Positions 56,001-63,982 of a DNA stretch of 64,000 nucleotides are shown one piece after another; within the stretch, counting starts at the first letter, position 1; every line of letters begins with the position of its first letter. The DNA is taken from contig CAWFHN010000006.1 of assembly GCA_963815665.1 (NCBI GenBank), forward strand, positions 1 to 64,000, read 5' to 3'. The notes beneath the pieces were generated by a model. The model worked only from the letters and a program-made list of their open reading frames with translations, made no database searches and was not told the DNA's origin. The translations under genes were made by a program, and so were the position numbers. Source of the DNA: DASUPK01 sp963815665. GTDB taxonomy: Bacteria; Actinomycetota; Thermoleophilia; Solirubrobacterales; 70-9.

Positions 56001-56807
56001 TCAGAGGCCTTCGCGCGCCAGGTCCGCGGTGATTTCCTCGGCGTGCTCCACCGGCTCCTCCGCGGGCATCGGTACATCGACGAAGGTCTCCTCGACGCTG
56101 CCGACGGGCTCCGGATCGAATCGGTAGCCGATCCCGAAGTGGGTGTGGATGTAGAGCCAGTTGGCCGAGTGGCGCTGGAGCTTCTGGCGCAGCTTCCGGA
56201 CGAAGACGTCCACGGAGCGATCGCCGTGAGCCATCGCGTAGCCCCAGACCTTCTGGTAGATCTCCTCGCGCTCGATCACCTGGCCGTGGGCCTCGGCGAG
56301 GAGCTGGAGGAGCTCGAACTCGCGGCGGGTCAGGCCGATGCTCTGGCCGCTGACGAACGCCTGGTACTGGTCCGGCCGGATCTCCAGCTCTCCGGAGACC
56401 AGCGGCCCGACGTCCTCGCGCGCGGCGGCGCGCTTTCGCCGCCGGACGACGGCCTCGATCCGCGCCATGACCTCCTCGGGATGGGACGGCTTGCCGATCC
56501 AGTCGTCGGCCCCGAGCCGCAGGCCCCTGACCCTCTGGGCGACGGTCGACTGAGACGTGCAGACGAGCACTCCGAGGCCCGGGATCGCTCCGCAGACCTT
56601 CTCGAGGAACTCCCACCCCTGCGGGCCAAGCACGGAGAGGTCGACCAGCAATGCGTTCAGCTTCATCGCGACCAGCTCCTCGACCGGCACGGTGCCGGCG
56701 AGCACGCGGTGCTCCCATCCCGCGCCGTCCAGGCGCTTCGCCAGGACGGTGAGGAACGAGCTGTCGGTGTCGATCACGGCCAGCCGTATGCCTGCTTGGT
56801 TGCTCAT
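56001..56807 (-). CDS. OmpR/PhoB-family response regulator
   Basis: 268 residues. Receiver domain 8-122 with Asp13/Asp15 (acidic pair), phospho-acceptor Asp56 in LLVDLS, Thr/Ser 84-85 and Lys106 in GKP; winged-helix domain 138-232 with IGLTRREFELLQLLAEAHGQ, DRSVDVFVRKLRQKLQ and HTHFGIGYRF. A 35-residue acidic tail follows. No histidine kinase gene is in the window. Given its position beside pst, it is the best candidate for the regulator that binds the Pho-type boxes. The ATG at 56807 lies in a 374-bp gap shared with the CDF gene. Confidence 0.93.
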   Translation of the reverse strand: MSNQAGIRLAVIDTDSSFLTVLAKRLDGAGWEHRVLAGTVPVEELVAMKLNALLVDLSVLGPQGWEFLEKVCGAIPGLGVLVCTSQSTVAQRVRGLRLGADDWIGKPSHPEEVMARIEAVVRRRKRAAAREDVGPLVSGELEIRPDQYQAFVSGQSIGLTRREFELLQLLAEAHGQVIEREEIYQKVWGYAMAHGDRSVDVFVRKLRQKLQRHSANWLYIHTHFGIGYRFDPEPVGSVEETFVDVPMPAEEPVEHAEEITADLAREGL

Positions 56808-56911
56808 CGAGGCCCTCTCTCGGACTCGCCCTACCCCCGGGCTCTGGTCCGCTCGTCGATGAGACGGATCATACGGCCACGGACGGCGCGCAGACCCGGC
56901 GTCCGCGGTCG

Positions 56912-56928
56912 GTTCACGGGTTTTTCAC
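56912..56928 (+). promoter_or_regulatory. Two-unit Pho-type box facing the plus strand
   Basis: GTTCAC (56912-56917) and TTTCAC (56923-56928), 11 bp apart, reading toward higher positions, away from the response regulator gene. A weak -10 (TATGCG, 56945-56950) lies 16 bp on. The only plus-strand item before the terminator at 57100 is a possible small transcript. Confidence 0.45.
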
Positions 56929-57062
56929 AAGCAAATGCCGCACTTATGCGGCGGCGGTGTGCGTGGCCCCCGTATATGAGAGGAGCGTATCCGTATGTTC
57001 ACACCGGGGGCGGGGCAGATGGACAGACTCCTGCTCACTTTCGAGATTCCTCTCTCGTCAGC

Positions 57063-57096
57063 GCGCGCGACCCCCTCCCTGCCCCGGGTCGCGCGC
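57063..57096 (+). other. G/C hairpin before the terminator
   Basis: GCGCGCGACCC (57063-57073) pairs perfectly with GGGTCGCGCGC (57086-57096) over 11 bp, with a 12-nt pyrimidine-rich loop. It ends 3 nt before the terminator stem. Confidence 0.65.
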
Positions 57097-57099
57097 TTC

Positions 57100-57133
57100 G
57101 AACACCAGGCCATTGGCCTGGTGTTCGTTTTCT
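57100..57133 (+). terminator. Rho-independent terminator
   Basis: GAACACCAGGCC (57100-57111) and GGCCTGGTGTTC (57115-57126), a perfect 12-bp stem with a 3-nt ATT loop, followed by GTTTTCT. This is the clearest intrinsic terminator in the window. It reads on the plus strand, where no annotated gene lies upstream, which is the main reason to suspect a small transcript. Confidence 0.8.
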
Positions 57134-57134
57134 T

Positions 57135-57166
57135 GGGGTCTGACCCCTTGTTTGGGGTCTGACCCC
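57135..57166. repeat. Two copies of a REP-like palindrome
   Basis: GGGGTCTGACCCC at 57135-57147 and again at 57154-57166, separated by TTGTTT. Each is palindromic except at its centre. Similar GGGGTC-N-GACCCC pairs occur as extragenic palindromes linked to RAYT transposases in many bacteria; no transposase is here. Confidence 0.6.
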
Positions 57167-57181
57167 TGGTGTAATCAGCAC

Positions 57182-58075
57182 ATGGGCCACGACCACGTCC
57201 ACGCCGGGGACGCCGACGCGCGACGCCTGGGCTCCGCCTTCGCGCTGATCGTCGCCTTTATGCTGGCCGAGGTCGTCGCCGGCATCGCGGGCTCCTCCCT
57301 GGCGCTGCTCTCCGACGCCGCGCACATGCTCACCGACGCCTTCGCGCTGGGGCTGGCGCTGGCGGCCCTCCGGCTCGCGGAGCGGCCGCCGGCAGGCAGC
57401 TTCACGTACGGCATGAAGCGCGGGGAGATCCTCTCCGCCCAGATCAACGGGGTCACGCTGCTCCTGCTCGCCGTACTGATCGTCTACGAGGGCGTCCGCC
57501 GTCTGATCGAGCCGCCCGACGTCGAGGGGGCGCTCGTCCTGATCGTGGCGCTGGTCGGAATCGGCGTGAACCTGATGGCGGCCCGGCTGCTGGCCGGCGC
57601 GGAGCGCCGCAGCCTCAACGTCGAGGGGGCCTTCCGGCACGTGCTAACCGACCTCTTCGCCTTCATCGCGACCGCCATCGCCGGCGCGCTGATCCTGATC
57701 TGGGGGTTCGAGCGCGCCGATGGAATCGCTTCCCTGCTGATCGCGGCGCTGATGCTCTGGGCTTCGTACGGCCTGCTTCGCGACTCGGGCCGGATCTTCA
57801 TGGAGGCGGCACCGCCCGAGCTCGACCCTCAGCAGATCGGGAAGACCCTCGCCGCGGAGGACGGCGTCGTCGAGGTCCACGACCTGCACGTCTGGGAGGT
57901 GACCTCCGGAATGCCCGCGATCTCGGCTCACATGATCGTCGCGCGGGACGTCGACTGCCACGTGGCACGCTGGCACGCCGCCCGCCTGCTCGCCGACCGC
58001 TTTGGCGTGGAGCACTCCACCCTCCAGGTGGAGCACGAACCGGGCGACGAGCTACTTCAGATCAGCCCGCACTAG
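57182..58075 (+). CDS. Cation diffusion facilitator (zinc/cobalt/cadmium efflux)
   Basis: 297 residues, six helices and a cytosolic C-terminal domain. Seen: N-terminal MGHDHVHAGD (His-rich), SLALLSDAAHMLTDAFALGL (HxxxD metal site, helix 2), GMKRGEILSAQINGV, HVLTDLFAFIATAIAG (helix 5 HxxxD) and the C-terminal VVEVHDLHVWEVTSGMPAIS plus EHSTLQVEHE. All CDF metal ligands are present. ATG 57182 follows the REP-like repeats by 15 nt; upstream in-frame sequence is repeat and terminator, so it is not coding. The last 14 nt overlap the next, convergent gene. Confidence 0.95.
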   Translation: MGHDHVHAGDADARRLGSAFALIVAFMLAEVVAGIAGSSLALLSDAAHMLTDAFALGLALAALRLAERPPAGSFTYGMKRGEILSAQINGVTLLLLAVLIVYEGVRRLIEPPDVEGALVLIVALVGIGVNLMAARLLAGAERRSLNVEGAFRHVLTDLFAFIATAIAGALILIWGFERADGIASLLIAALMLWASYGLLRDSGRIFMEAAPPELDPQQIGKTLAAEDGVVEVHDLHVWEVTSGMPAISAHMIVARDVDCHVARWHAARLLADRFGVEHSTLQVEHEPGDELLQISPH

Positions 58076-58316
58076 GCCCAACGTCCGGACCCCGCGGCTC
58101 TCCCCCGGTCTGGAACCAGGCGAAGACGAAGCAGCCCAGGCCCACGATCGCGGCCGCCAGACCGTGCTTGAAGTGGGTGTGAGTCGAGCCCGCCTCGTGC
58201 CCCGGGAAGAACGACGGGAGCGAGCCCGCGTCATTGGTCCAGTAGATCACGGCAACTGCCAGCAAGACGAGCCCAAGGATGATGGCGGGCCAGATCAGTT
58301 GCGGGCGCTTGGTCAT
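58062..58316 (-). CDS. Small membrane protein, two helices
   Basis: 84 residues: LIWPAIILGLVLLAVAVIYW (7-26), an extracytoplasmic loop with GHEAGSTHTHFKHGL (three His), LAAAIVGLGCFVFAWFQ (about 53-69) and a short tail. Not recognised; the His-rich loop may bind metal, which would fit its CDF neighbour. It starts 10 nt before the uppP stop and is probably co-transcribed with uppP. Confidence 0.7.
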   Translation of the reverse strand: MTKRPQLIWPAIILGLVLLAVAVIYWTNDAGSLPSFFPGHEAGSTHTHFKHGLAAAIVGLGCFVFAWFQTGGEPRGPDVGPSAG

Positions 58317-58326
58317 TGAAACCTCC

Positions 58327-59199
58327 TCAGCTCAGCGCGAATCCGACCGAGAGGGTGGCGCCGACCACGCAGCAGTAGACGGCGAACGGCGTCAGCCGGT
58401 TGGTCTCGAAGAAGCGCAGCAGGAACTTGACGGACAGATAGGCCGTGATCGCCGCCCCCAGCGCGCCGACCAGGGCCTGGCCGCGGACGTGGTCGCCCTG
58501 CGAGCCGAGCAGGTCCGGCAGCTTGAGCACGCCGGCGGCGCCGATGATCGGCGTGGCGAGCAGGAAGGAGAAGCGCGCCGCCTCCTCGTTGGAGAGGCCG
58601 GCGAGCAGGCCTCCCCCCATGCTCGCGCCGGATCGAGACAGGCCGGGGATCAGCGCCAGCGCCTGGGCGGCGCCCACTCCCAGCGCCTGGCGGAAGCTGA
58701 GGGTGCGGGCGATGACCTGGTCTGAGCGGATGCTCTCCTCCGATCGCACCGGGGCGCGGCGGCGCAGGGCCTCGGCGCCAAACAGCAGCAGGCCGTTGAC
58801 GAACAGGAAGATCGCGGCCGTCTGGGTCGAGGCGAACAGGGTGCGCAGCGGGTGCTCGAGGATCAGCCCGAGCAGGCCGGCGGGGATCGTGCCCACCACG
58901 ATCAGCCAGCCCAGCTTCGCGTAGCTGTCCTCCGGATCGATGTAGCGGTCGCGAAGCGACCGGCCCAGGCCCTTGACGATCCGCACCCAGTCCTTGATGA
59001 AGAAGAAGAGCAGCACGATGGCGGTCGCGCAGTGCGTGGCGACCAGGAAGCTCAGGAAGTAGTCGTCGTCCTGGTGGATGTTCCAGCCGAAGAGGCGCGG
59101 CAGCACGACGCTGTGCCCGAGACTGGAGATCGGGAAGAGCTCGGTGACGCCCTGGAGCAAGCCGAGGACGATTGCCTGGAAGTAGGAGATCGGGTCCAT
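58327..59199 (-). CDS. uppP: Undecaprenyl-diphosphate phosphatase
   Basis: Dephosphorylates undecaprenyl diphosphate for cell-wall synthesis; integral membrane protein of 290 residues. Seen: AIVLGLLQGVTELFPISSLGHSVV (E-x-P-I-S-S-x-GH, in parts), and ALALIPGLSRSGASMGGGLLAGLS, the two catalytic repeats. ATG 59199, chosen because the sequence before it is not conserved. The Thr of the usual ISSTGH is replaced by Leu. Confidence 0.95.
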   Translation of the reverse strand: MDPISYFQAIVLGLLQGVTELFPISSLGHSVVLPRLFGWNIHQDDDYFLSFLVATHCATAIVLLFFFIKDWVRIVKGLGRSLRDRYIDPEDSYAKLGWLIVVGTIPAGLLGLILEHPLRTLFASTQTAAIFLFVNGLLLFGAEALRRRAPVRSEESIRSDQVIARTLSFRQALGVGAAQALALIPGLSRSGASMGGGLLAGLSNEEAARFSFLLATPIIGAAGVLKLPDLLGSQGDHVRGQALVGALGAAITAYLSVKFLLRFFETNRLTPFAVYCCVVGATLSVGFALS

Positions 59200-59317
59200 G
59201 CGAAGGGCTCGACCGGGGCCGAGGACGCGAGCATCGTAGGCGACCTGGCCATGAGTTCGCGTAAGACGACTCTTATTCTCCGTGACTCTCTCTGGAGCGT
59301 TCGTTAGATTGCCCGGG

Positions 59318-59578
59318 ATGCGATTCGCCAACCTGTCTCGCCGCCTGCTGCCTCCGCTCATCGCGCTGCTCGGGCTTCTCGTGATCGCGCCGGCCGCGAT
59401 GGCGGCCGATGGCGTCGGGGTCTACGGGCGCACTGACGACAAGGTGGTCACCTTCTTCGCCTTCGGGCTGATCGCGTTCTTCGCGATCCTGGTGACCGTC
59501 CTGTCCCTCATCCAGATTCGCCTCGAAAACCGCAAGCAGAGGCGCACCGAAGACCTAGAGCGCCTCGGAAGTCGCTAG
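59318..59578 (+). CDS. Small exported membrane protein
   Basis: 86 residues: signal peptide (LLPPLIALLGLLVIAPAAMA, cleavage near AMA-AD), a 16-residue outer loop, a second helix FFAFGLIAFFAILVTVLSLI, then a basic tail QIRLENRKQRRTEDLERLGSR. Not recognised. ATG 59318 is preferred over 59282. It is 10 nt upstream of the M23 peptidase gene and probably in one operon with it. Confidence 0.7.
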   Translation: MRFANLSRRLLPPLIALLGLLVIAPAAMAADGVGVYGRTDDKVVTFFAFGLIAFFAILVTVLSLIQIRLENRKQRRTEDLERLGSR

Positions 59579-59587
59579 TCCCACGGG

Positions 59588-60688
59588 ATGGAATCCGTAG
59601 GGGACGACCCTGTCGTCGATCCGCAAGCGCACCCGGATACGGCCGAGCGGGAACGAGGCGGCAGGTTCGATCCCGGCATCGACACCGGCTATTTGAGGCG
59701 CACCCCGCGCGACTACGCACTCTCGCCGGAGGTCGGAGCGGCGTCCTTCGATCCGGGCCCCGGCACGGGCTACGACGCGCGCCGGGCCGCCAAGGCGGCC
59801 AAGCGCAGGCAGCGGGAGGAGCGCCGGACGCTGTCGGAGCGCCGGCGCCGGGATCGAGAGCTCGAGCTCCAGGAGGCCCGCGACGAGATGGAGGGCCCTG
59901 CCGCCGGCCGCGCCTCACTGGAGGCCGCCCTGCAATCGCTCTGCGAGCCGCAGCCCGCCCCCAGACCGGCGCAAGTCCGCCCGGGGGTCGAGGGCCCGGT
60001 CCGGAAGAGGGGCCGTGCCGCGGAGAACCGCAGGCGCGTGGCGGCGACCCGGCGAGGGCTCTTCTGGCCGACGGCCAAGGCCGGCCTGGCGGTCACGCTC
60101 GCCCTGGCGCTCGGGGCGGGCCTCGGCTCGGCGCTCGGCCTGCCGGTGCCCGGCCTGGACAGTCGCGTCGGCAACGAGTCGCTGGCCAACAGCGCGACGC
60201 TGTTCGGCGTCGACGCCGGCACACCCCAGGGCCTCGCCTCCGGATACGTCTTCCCCCTGCTGGGCCCCCACGACTTCGGCGAGAAGGATGCGCGCTTTGG
60301 CGCCCAGCGCTACGGCCACGTGCACGAGGGACAGGACATCTTCGGCAAGACGGGAACGCCCGAGGTGGCCGTCCACGACGGAGTCGTCGTCGATCGCGGC
60401 AAGAACACCGATCCCGATGACGGCGGGCGCGGGAACTACCTGGCGATCTACAGCCCCGACGACAACCACAGCTTCGTCTACATGCACATGCTCAAGCCCT
60501 CCCCGGTTCTCCTCGGAAAGCAGGTGCACGCGGGACAGGTGGTGGGGCAGCTCGGCTGCACCGGCAGCTGCGACGGCCCGCACCTCCACTTCGAGGTTCG
60601 CATCGGCAGGGCGTCTCTGGGCGCCGACACCAAGGCCGTCGACCCGCTGCCCTACCTCCAGCAGTGGCCGCAGCCGACGCCCGGCTAG
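59588..60688 (+). CDS. M23-family (LytM) metallopeptidase
   Basis: 366 residues. N-terminal 160 residues are polar, Arg/Glu-rich and include two FDPG-GTGY repeats; one membrane helix at about 158-180 (AGLAVTLALALGAGLGSALG); then the outer M23 domain: HEGQDIFGKTGTPEVAVHDGVV, GNYLAIYSPDDNHSFVYMHM, AGQVVGQLGCTGSCDGPHLHFEVR, with zinc His, Asp and His of HLH. Cleaves peptidoglycan cross-bridges or regulates such enzymes. A type II membrane enzyme. Confidence 0.9.
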   Translation: MESVGDDPVVDPQAHPDTAERERGGRFDPGIDTGYLRRTPRDYALSPEVGAASFDPGPGTGYDARRAAKAAKRRQREERRTLSERRRRDRELELQEARDEMEGPAAGRASLEAALQSLCEPQPAPRPAQVRPGVEGPVRKRGRAAENRRRVAATRRGLFWPTAKAGLAVTLALALGAGLGSALGLPVPGLDSRVGNESLANSATLFGVDAGTPQGLASGYVFPLLGPHDFGEKDARFGAQRYGHVHEGQDIFGKTGTPEVAVHDGVVVDRGKNTDPDDGGRGNYLAIYSPDDNHSFVYMHMLKPSPVLLGKQVHAGQVVGQLGCTGSCDGPHLHFEVRIGRASLGADTKAVDPLPYLQQWPQPTPG

Positions 60689-60708
60689 CCACTGACTAGG
60701 ATCGAGCC

Positions 60709-61497
60709 ATGCCCGAGGTCACCTATGCGCGGCAGGGCGCCGCCGGGGTGCTCACCATCGACCGGCCCGACCGCCGGAACGCCGTCGACCCGAGCACGGC
60801 TGACCAGCTCCTCGAGGCTTACCGGGAGTTCGAGGGCGATGACGAGGCGCGAGCACTGATCCTCACCGGCGCCGGTGATGTGGCCTTCTGCGCGGGCGCC
60901 GACCTGAAGTCCGTGGCCGCGGCGATGAACGACCAGGGGATCGCGGAGCAGTGGCTGAAGCCCCGCCCGCACGGGCCGCTCGGCTTCACTCGCATCACCT
61001 CGCCAAAGCCGACCATCGCGGCGATCTCCGGGTACGCGCTGGCGGGCGGCTTGGAGCTGGCGCTCTGGTGCGACCTGCGGATCGGCACAGAGACAGCGAA
61101 GCTTGGGTTCCCCGAGCGGCGCTGGGGCGTCCCGCTGATCGACGGCGGCACCCAGCGCCTGCCGCGGATCGTCGGGATGGGACGGGCACTGGACATGATC
61201 ATCACCGGCCGCATCGTCGGGGCCGAGGAGGCCCTGGCGATGGGACTGCTCACCGAGATGGTGGCGCCGGGCAAGCACCTGGAACGCGCTCTCGAGATGG
61301 CGGAGGGCCTCGCCCAGTTCCCCCAGGAGACGATGCTCGCCGACCGGCAGTCGGCGCTCGAGGGCTTCGGGATGTCGCTCGAGGAGGGCCTCGCCCGTGA
61401 GGCCGAGATCGGCGGCGCGGTCAGTGGGGTCGGCGTCAAGGGAGCAGCGCGCTTCGCCGCCGGCGAGGGCCGCGGCGGCGAGGGCGCCGGCGTTTGA
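60709..61497 (+). CDS. Enoyl-CoA hydratase/isomerase family protein (second)
   Basis: 262 residues, crotonase fold. Seen: VLTIDRPDRRNAVDPS (14-29), oxyanion-hole strand GAGDVAFCAGADLKSVA, AAISGYALAGGLELALWCDL, PERRWGVPLIDGGTQRLPRIVG and a C-terminal region. The Glu/Asp pair of classical hydratase is reduced to Asp in LIDGG, and Glu at the ALAGG strand end is conserved, so the reaction is uncertain. Stop overlaps the next ATG. Confidence 0.92.
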   Translation: MPEVTYARQGAAGVLTIDRPDRRNAVDPSTADQLLEAYREFEGDDEARALILTGAGDVAFCAGADLKSVAAAMNDQGIAEQWLKPRPHGPLGFTRITSPKPTIAAISGYALAGGLELALWCDLRIGTETAKLGFPERRWGVPLIDGGTQRLPRIVGMGRALDMIITGRIVGAEEALAMGLLTEMVAPGKHLERALEMAEGLAQFPQETMLADRQSALEGFGMSLEEGLAREAEIGGAVSGVGVKGAARFAAGEGRGGEGAGV

Positions 61498-62084
61498 TGC
61501 GTCCTCGGGACGCGCTGGCCTGGCTCATCGACGACTGGCAGTGGCCCTACGCAGCCGCGTTCGCGGCCTGCTTCCTCCTGGCGCTGGTCCCGATCGTCTG
61601 GAGCGAGGCCGGCCTCGCCGCGATGCTGATCTACGTGCAGCTGCCGGTCTACATGGTCCATCAGCTCGAGGAGCACCGGGGGGACCGGTTCCGCATCTAC
61701 GTCAACGAGCGCCTGGCCGCGGGCCGGACCGCCCTCGGCAGGGGCGCCACCTTCGCGATCAACCTGATCGGCGTCTGGGTGCTCATCCTCGCCTCGATCC
61801 TGCTCGCCTACTACGTCGAACCGGGCCTCGGGCTGATCGGGGTCTACCTGACCGGCGTGAACGCCGTGGTCCACCTGGCCGTCGCGGCCGCCCGGCGCGA
61901 GTACAACCCGGGCCTAGTCACCGCGGTCGCGCTCTTCGTCCCGCTGACGATCTGGGCGGCGATCGAGATCAACGACCGCTACGACGTCTCGGCCGAGACC
62001 AACCTGCTCGCCCTCGGGGTTGCCCTGCTCGGCCACCTCCTGATCGTCGCGGCGATCGCGGTGCACCTCAGGCGAGCCGCCTGA
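61497..62084 (+). CDS. HXXEE-domain membrane protein
   Basis: 195 residues, five hydrophobic helices. The HXXEE motif is HQLEEH near residue 59, followed by a NAVVHLAVAAARREYNPGLVTA segment (in parts) typical of the family, which is uncharacterised but may be a membrane enzyme related to Per/CREST proteins. ATG 61497 shares a base with the upstream stop (TGATG). Its 3' end overlaps the convergent AbiEi/DUF559 gene by 17 nt. Confidence 0.85.
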   Translation: MRPRDALAWLIDDWQWPYAAAFAACFLLALVPIVWSEAGLAAMLIYVQLPVYMVHQLEEHRGDRFRIYVNERLAAGRTALGRGATFAINLIGVWVLILASILLAYYVEPGLGLIGVYLTGVNAVVHLAVAAARREYNPGLVTAVALFVPLTIWAAIEINDRYDVSAETNLLALGVALLGHLLIVAAIAVHLRRAA

Positions 62085-63009
62085 GCCGACCCGCGATCTC
62101 AGCCAAGGTCCGCTCCACCAGGGTTGGCTCAAACTTCACCTGAGCATGCGTAAAGCGGAGCGGCGTCAAGCCGGCCGCCAGATGGGTCTGGTCGCGCAGG
62201 CGGTCACGCGCCTGCTGTGCCGGAGTGCGGTGATAGCGAAGGCCGTCGGTCTCGACCACCAGCCCCAGGTCCGGCGAGTAGAAGTCGACGCGATAGCCAT
62301 TGACCCGCTGCCTCGTCCGGGGCGGCGGCAGTCCCGCTCGACGGACGAGGCACAGGAATCGGCGCTCGAGCTCGGAGTCGGTCAGCTGGAAGGTGCGGCA
62401 GTCGAGGACCTCGCGCAGCGCGGCAACGCCGTCGAGACCGGCGTGGACCTCCACCGCCGCTCGCAACCGCTCGGGGTCGATCAGGCCGAGCTTGTCGGCG
62501 TCGTTGACGGCTGCTTCGATCTGCTCCGGGCCGAGGATAGTCGCCAGGTCGATCAGGGTTCGGGCCGGAGTGGTGACCGGGATGCCGTCGCGCCGGGTCG
62601 TGTCTTCGGCCCCGAAACTGCTGCGATGAAGGTGGATGCCCGGGCGCCTGCGCACCACCTCGGCGGGGACGGAGACGTCGATGGGCCCGCCGGGGGACGG
62701 GTTCGGCCGCGCCGTGCCCTGGACGCCGATTGCCCAGAGGGCGGCGGCGCTTCGGTGACTCAGCGCGGCTCGAGGACCACAGCTCAGGACGGCGGCCATC
62801 CAGCGGCCGCGCTGGGTCAGCTCCGGCCGGCCAATGGCGTAGATCCCACGAAAGACGCAATGAAGCCGACCGGTTGCGAGCCGGTGCTTGATCGCCTTCT
62901 GGCTGAGCCCGCGCTCGAGCAGCTGCGCCCGAGATACGACGCCATGCTGTCGGCGCGCCAGCTGCCAAACGGACCCACTCGAAGAGTTTCGAAGCCTTTG
63001 GTCCCCCAT
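62068..63009 (-). CDS. AbiEi-antitoxin-like winged helix with DUF559 endonuclease-like domain
   Basis: 313 residues. Residues 13-65 are an AbiEi-type winged helix (LARRQHGVVSRAQLLERGLS, HRLATGRLHCVFRGIYAIG); about 70-220 is a middle region with ALSHRSAAALWAIGV and TTPARTLIDLATILG; 235-300 is a DUF559/VSR-like fold with YRVDFYSPDLGLVVETDG and RLRDQTHLAAGLTPLRFTHAQV. These are very common in actinobacteria, often several per genome, and their function is unknown. No cognate AbiEii toxin is near. Confidence 0.88.
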   Translation of the reverse strand: MGDQRLRNSSSGSVWQLARRQHGVVSRAQLLERGLSQKAIKHRLATGRLHCVFRGIYAIGRPELTQRGRWMAAVLSCGPRAALSHRSAAALWAIGVQGTARPNPSPGGPIDVSVPAEVVRRRPGIHLHRSSFGAEDTTRRDGIPVTTPARTLIDLATILGPEQIEAAVNDADKLGLIDPERLRAAVEVHAGLDGVAALREVLDCRTFQLTDSELERRFLCLVRRAGLPPPRTRQRVNGYRVDFYSPDLGLVVETDGLRYHRTPAQQARDRLRDQTHLAAGLTPLRFTHAQVKFEPTLVERTLAEIAGRLRRLA

Positions 63010-63043
63010 AGGGGACCAAACCCTTCAGAACTCTGAAATCTCC

Positions 63044-63143
63044 CCCCTCTGCCCCCTCTTTCCCAAGCCGCAGTTCGTCCTTCGCCCCCTTTCCCCAGCC
63101 GCAGTTCGTCCTTCGCCCCTCTTTCCCCAGCCGCAGTTCGTCC
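63044..63143. repeat. Three tandem 31-32 bp repeats
   Basis: CCGCAGTTCGTCC begins at 63068, 63099 and 63131 (steps 31 and 32), each followed or preceded by a C/T-rich spacer (TTCGCCCC, TTTCCCC). The array fills the 134-bp gap between the HD-domain gene and the AbiEi/DUF559 gene, upstream of the latter. No coding sense fits. Confidence 0.8.
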
Positions 63144-63982
63144 CTAGAGCCGGAAGGAGGGCAGCAAACGCTTCTCCGTCTCGCCCGCCACCTCGGCGAT
63201 GACTTCGACGTGGCCCTCGAGGGGAGTGCCACGCAGCTTCGTGGCGAGCAGGTCGTCGACCTGGAAGATGCCCGCGGAGTTGTTCATCTCGATCTCGATC
63301 TTGACCGGGCGCTCCTCCCCCGCCTCGATGCGGATCTCGTCGATGGCCGCGGCGGAGAGGGCGTGGATCCCATACTGCCCGCCCTCGACCGGGATCCGCG
63401 AGCGGCCCTCCGCCATATCGAGCGCGTCGGCGACGCGGACGACTCCCCCTCCAGCGTGTAGGGCTCGCCCCGTCGGCGGTGGCCGATGATCGAGTGGAGG
63501 ATCTCCGAGCTGACCACCGTCCGCTCCGGCTCGTCGTACACCTCCGCGAGCAGCGACCCGAGGCGCTCCTGCACCATGAACAGGCTGTATGCCTCGTGGT
63601 CCGCGCGGTGGATCGACATGCCGACGTCGTGGAGCAGCGCCCCGCCGGCGACGACGACCTCGGCGTCGCGGTCGCGCATCCCGTGGTCGGTGACCATCGC
63701 CGGCTCGATCCCGCCCTTGACCAGCAGGCGCAGCAGCCGCAGCGCGATGTTGAGCACGACCTGCATGTGCACCCAGGAGTGGTCGGACATGCCGAGGCGC
63801 TCCGATTGGATCTGCGCCATGTACCACCAGGTACGCACGCGCTCGTCGGCGTTGACCGCCTCCAGGAACTTCTCGAGCTTGCGATTGCCCCGGGTCGGCG
63901 CGTGAACCTGCGCCTTGGCCACAGCCTCGGCGATCGAACCGGCGCGTAGATCGGGGCCCTGTGCTTCCATTTCCTCGATCAT
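63144..63982 (-). CDS. HD-domain metal-dependent phosphohydrolase, frameshifted
   Basis: From ATG 63982 the first frame carries the HD core: SWVHMQVVLNIALRLLRLL, GGALLHDVGMSIHRADHE (HD pair and downstream His) and SIIGHRRRGEPYTLEG. Just after, at the C-run 63445-63449, the frame breaks and a second frame continues with VVRVADALDMAEGRSRIPVE (conserved Asp of HD enzymes) and a C-terminal beta region, VKIEIEMNNSAGIFQVDDLL, to the stop at 63144. Adding one G on the minus strand restores about 279 residues. The intact pattern suggests a sequencing error. Nucleotide or phosphate ester substrate unknown. Confidence 0.8.

Larger units (their letters stand above)
56930..57133 (+). ncRNA. Candidate small RNA or short-ORF transcript with terminator
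   Basis: The 374-bp gap 56808-57181 has no recognised gene. From about 56957 it has a 6-bp hairpin GCCGCA/TGCGGC (56937-56952), a TATATG element at 56973-56978, AGAGGAG, an ATG at 56995 with a short open frame of about 55 codons, then two stacked hairpins and a T-rich tail. This fits a Pi-responsive sRNA or a small peptide mRNA. The short frame (MFTPGAGQMDRLLLTFEIPL) matches nothing I know and runs through both hairpins, so an RNA is the likelier product. Speculative. Confidence 0.3.

Noticed and set aside
63068..63143. CRISPR-like array
   Set aside because: Only three units, with no unique spacers of constant length and no cas genes; it is a simple tandem repeat.
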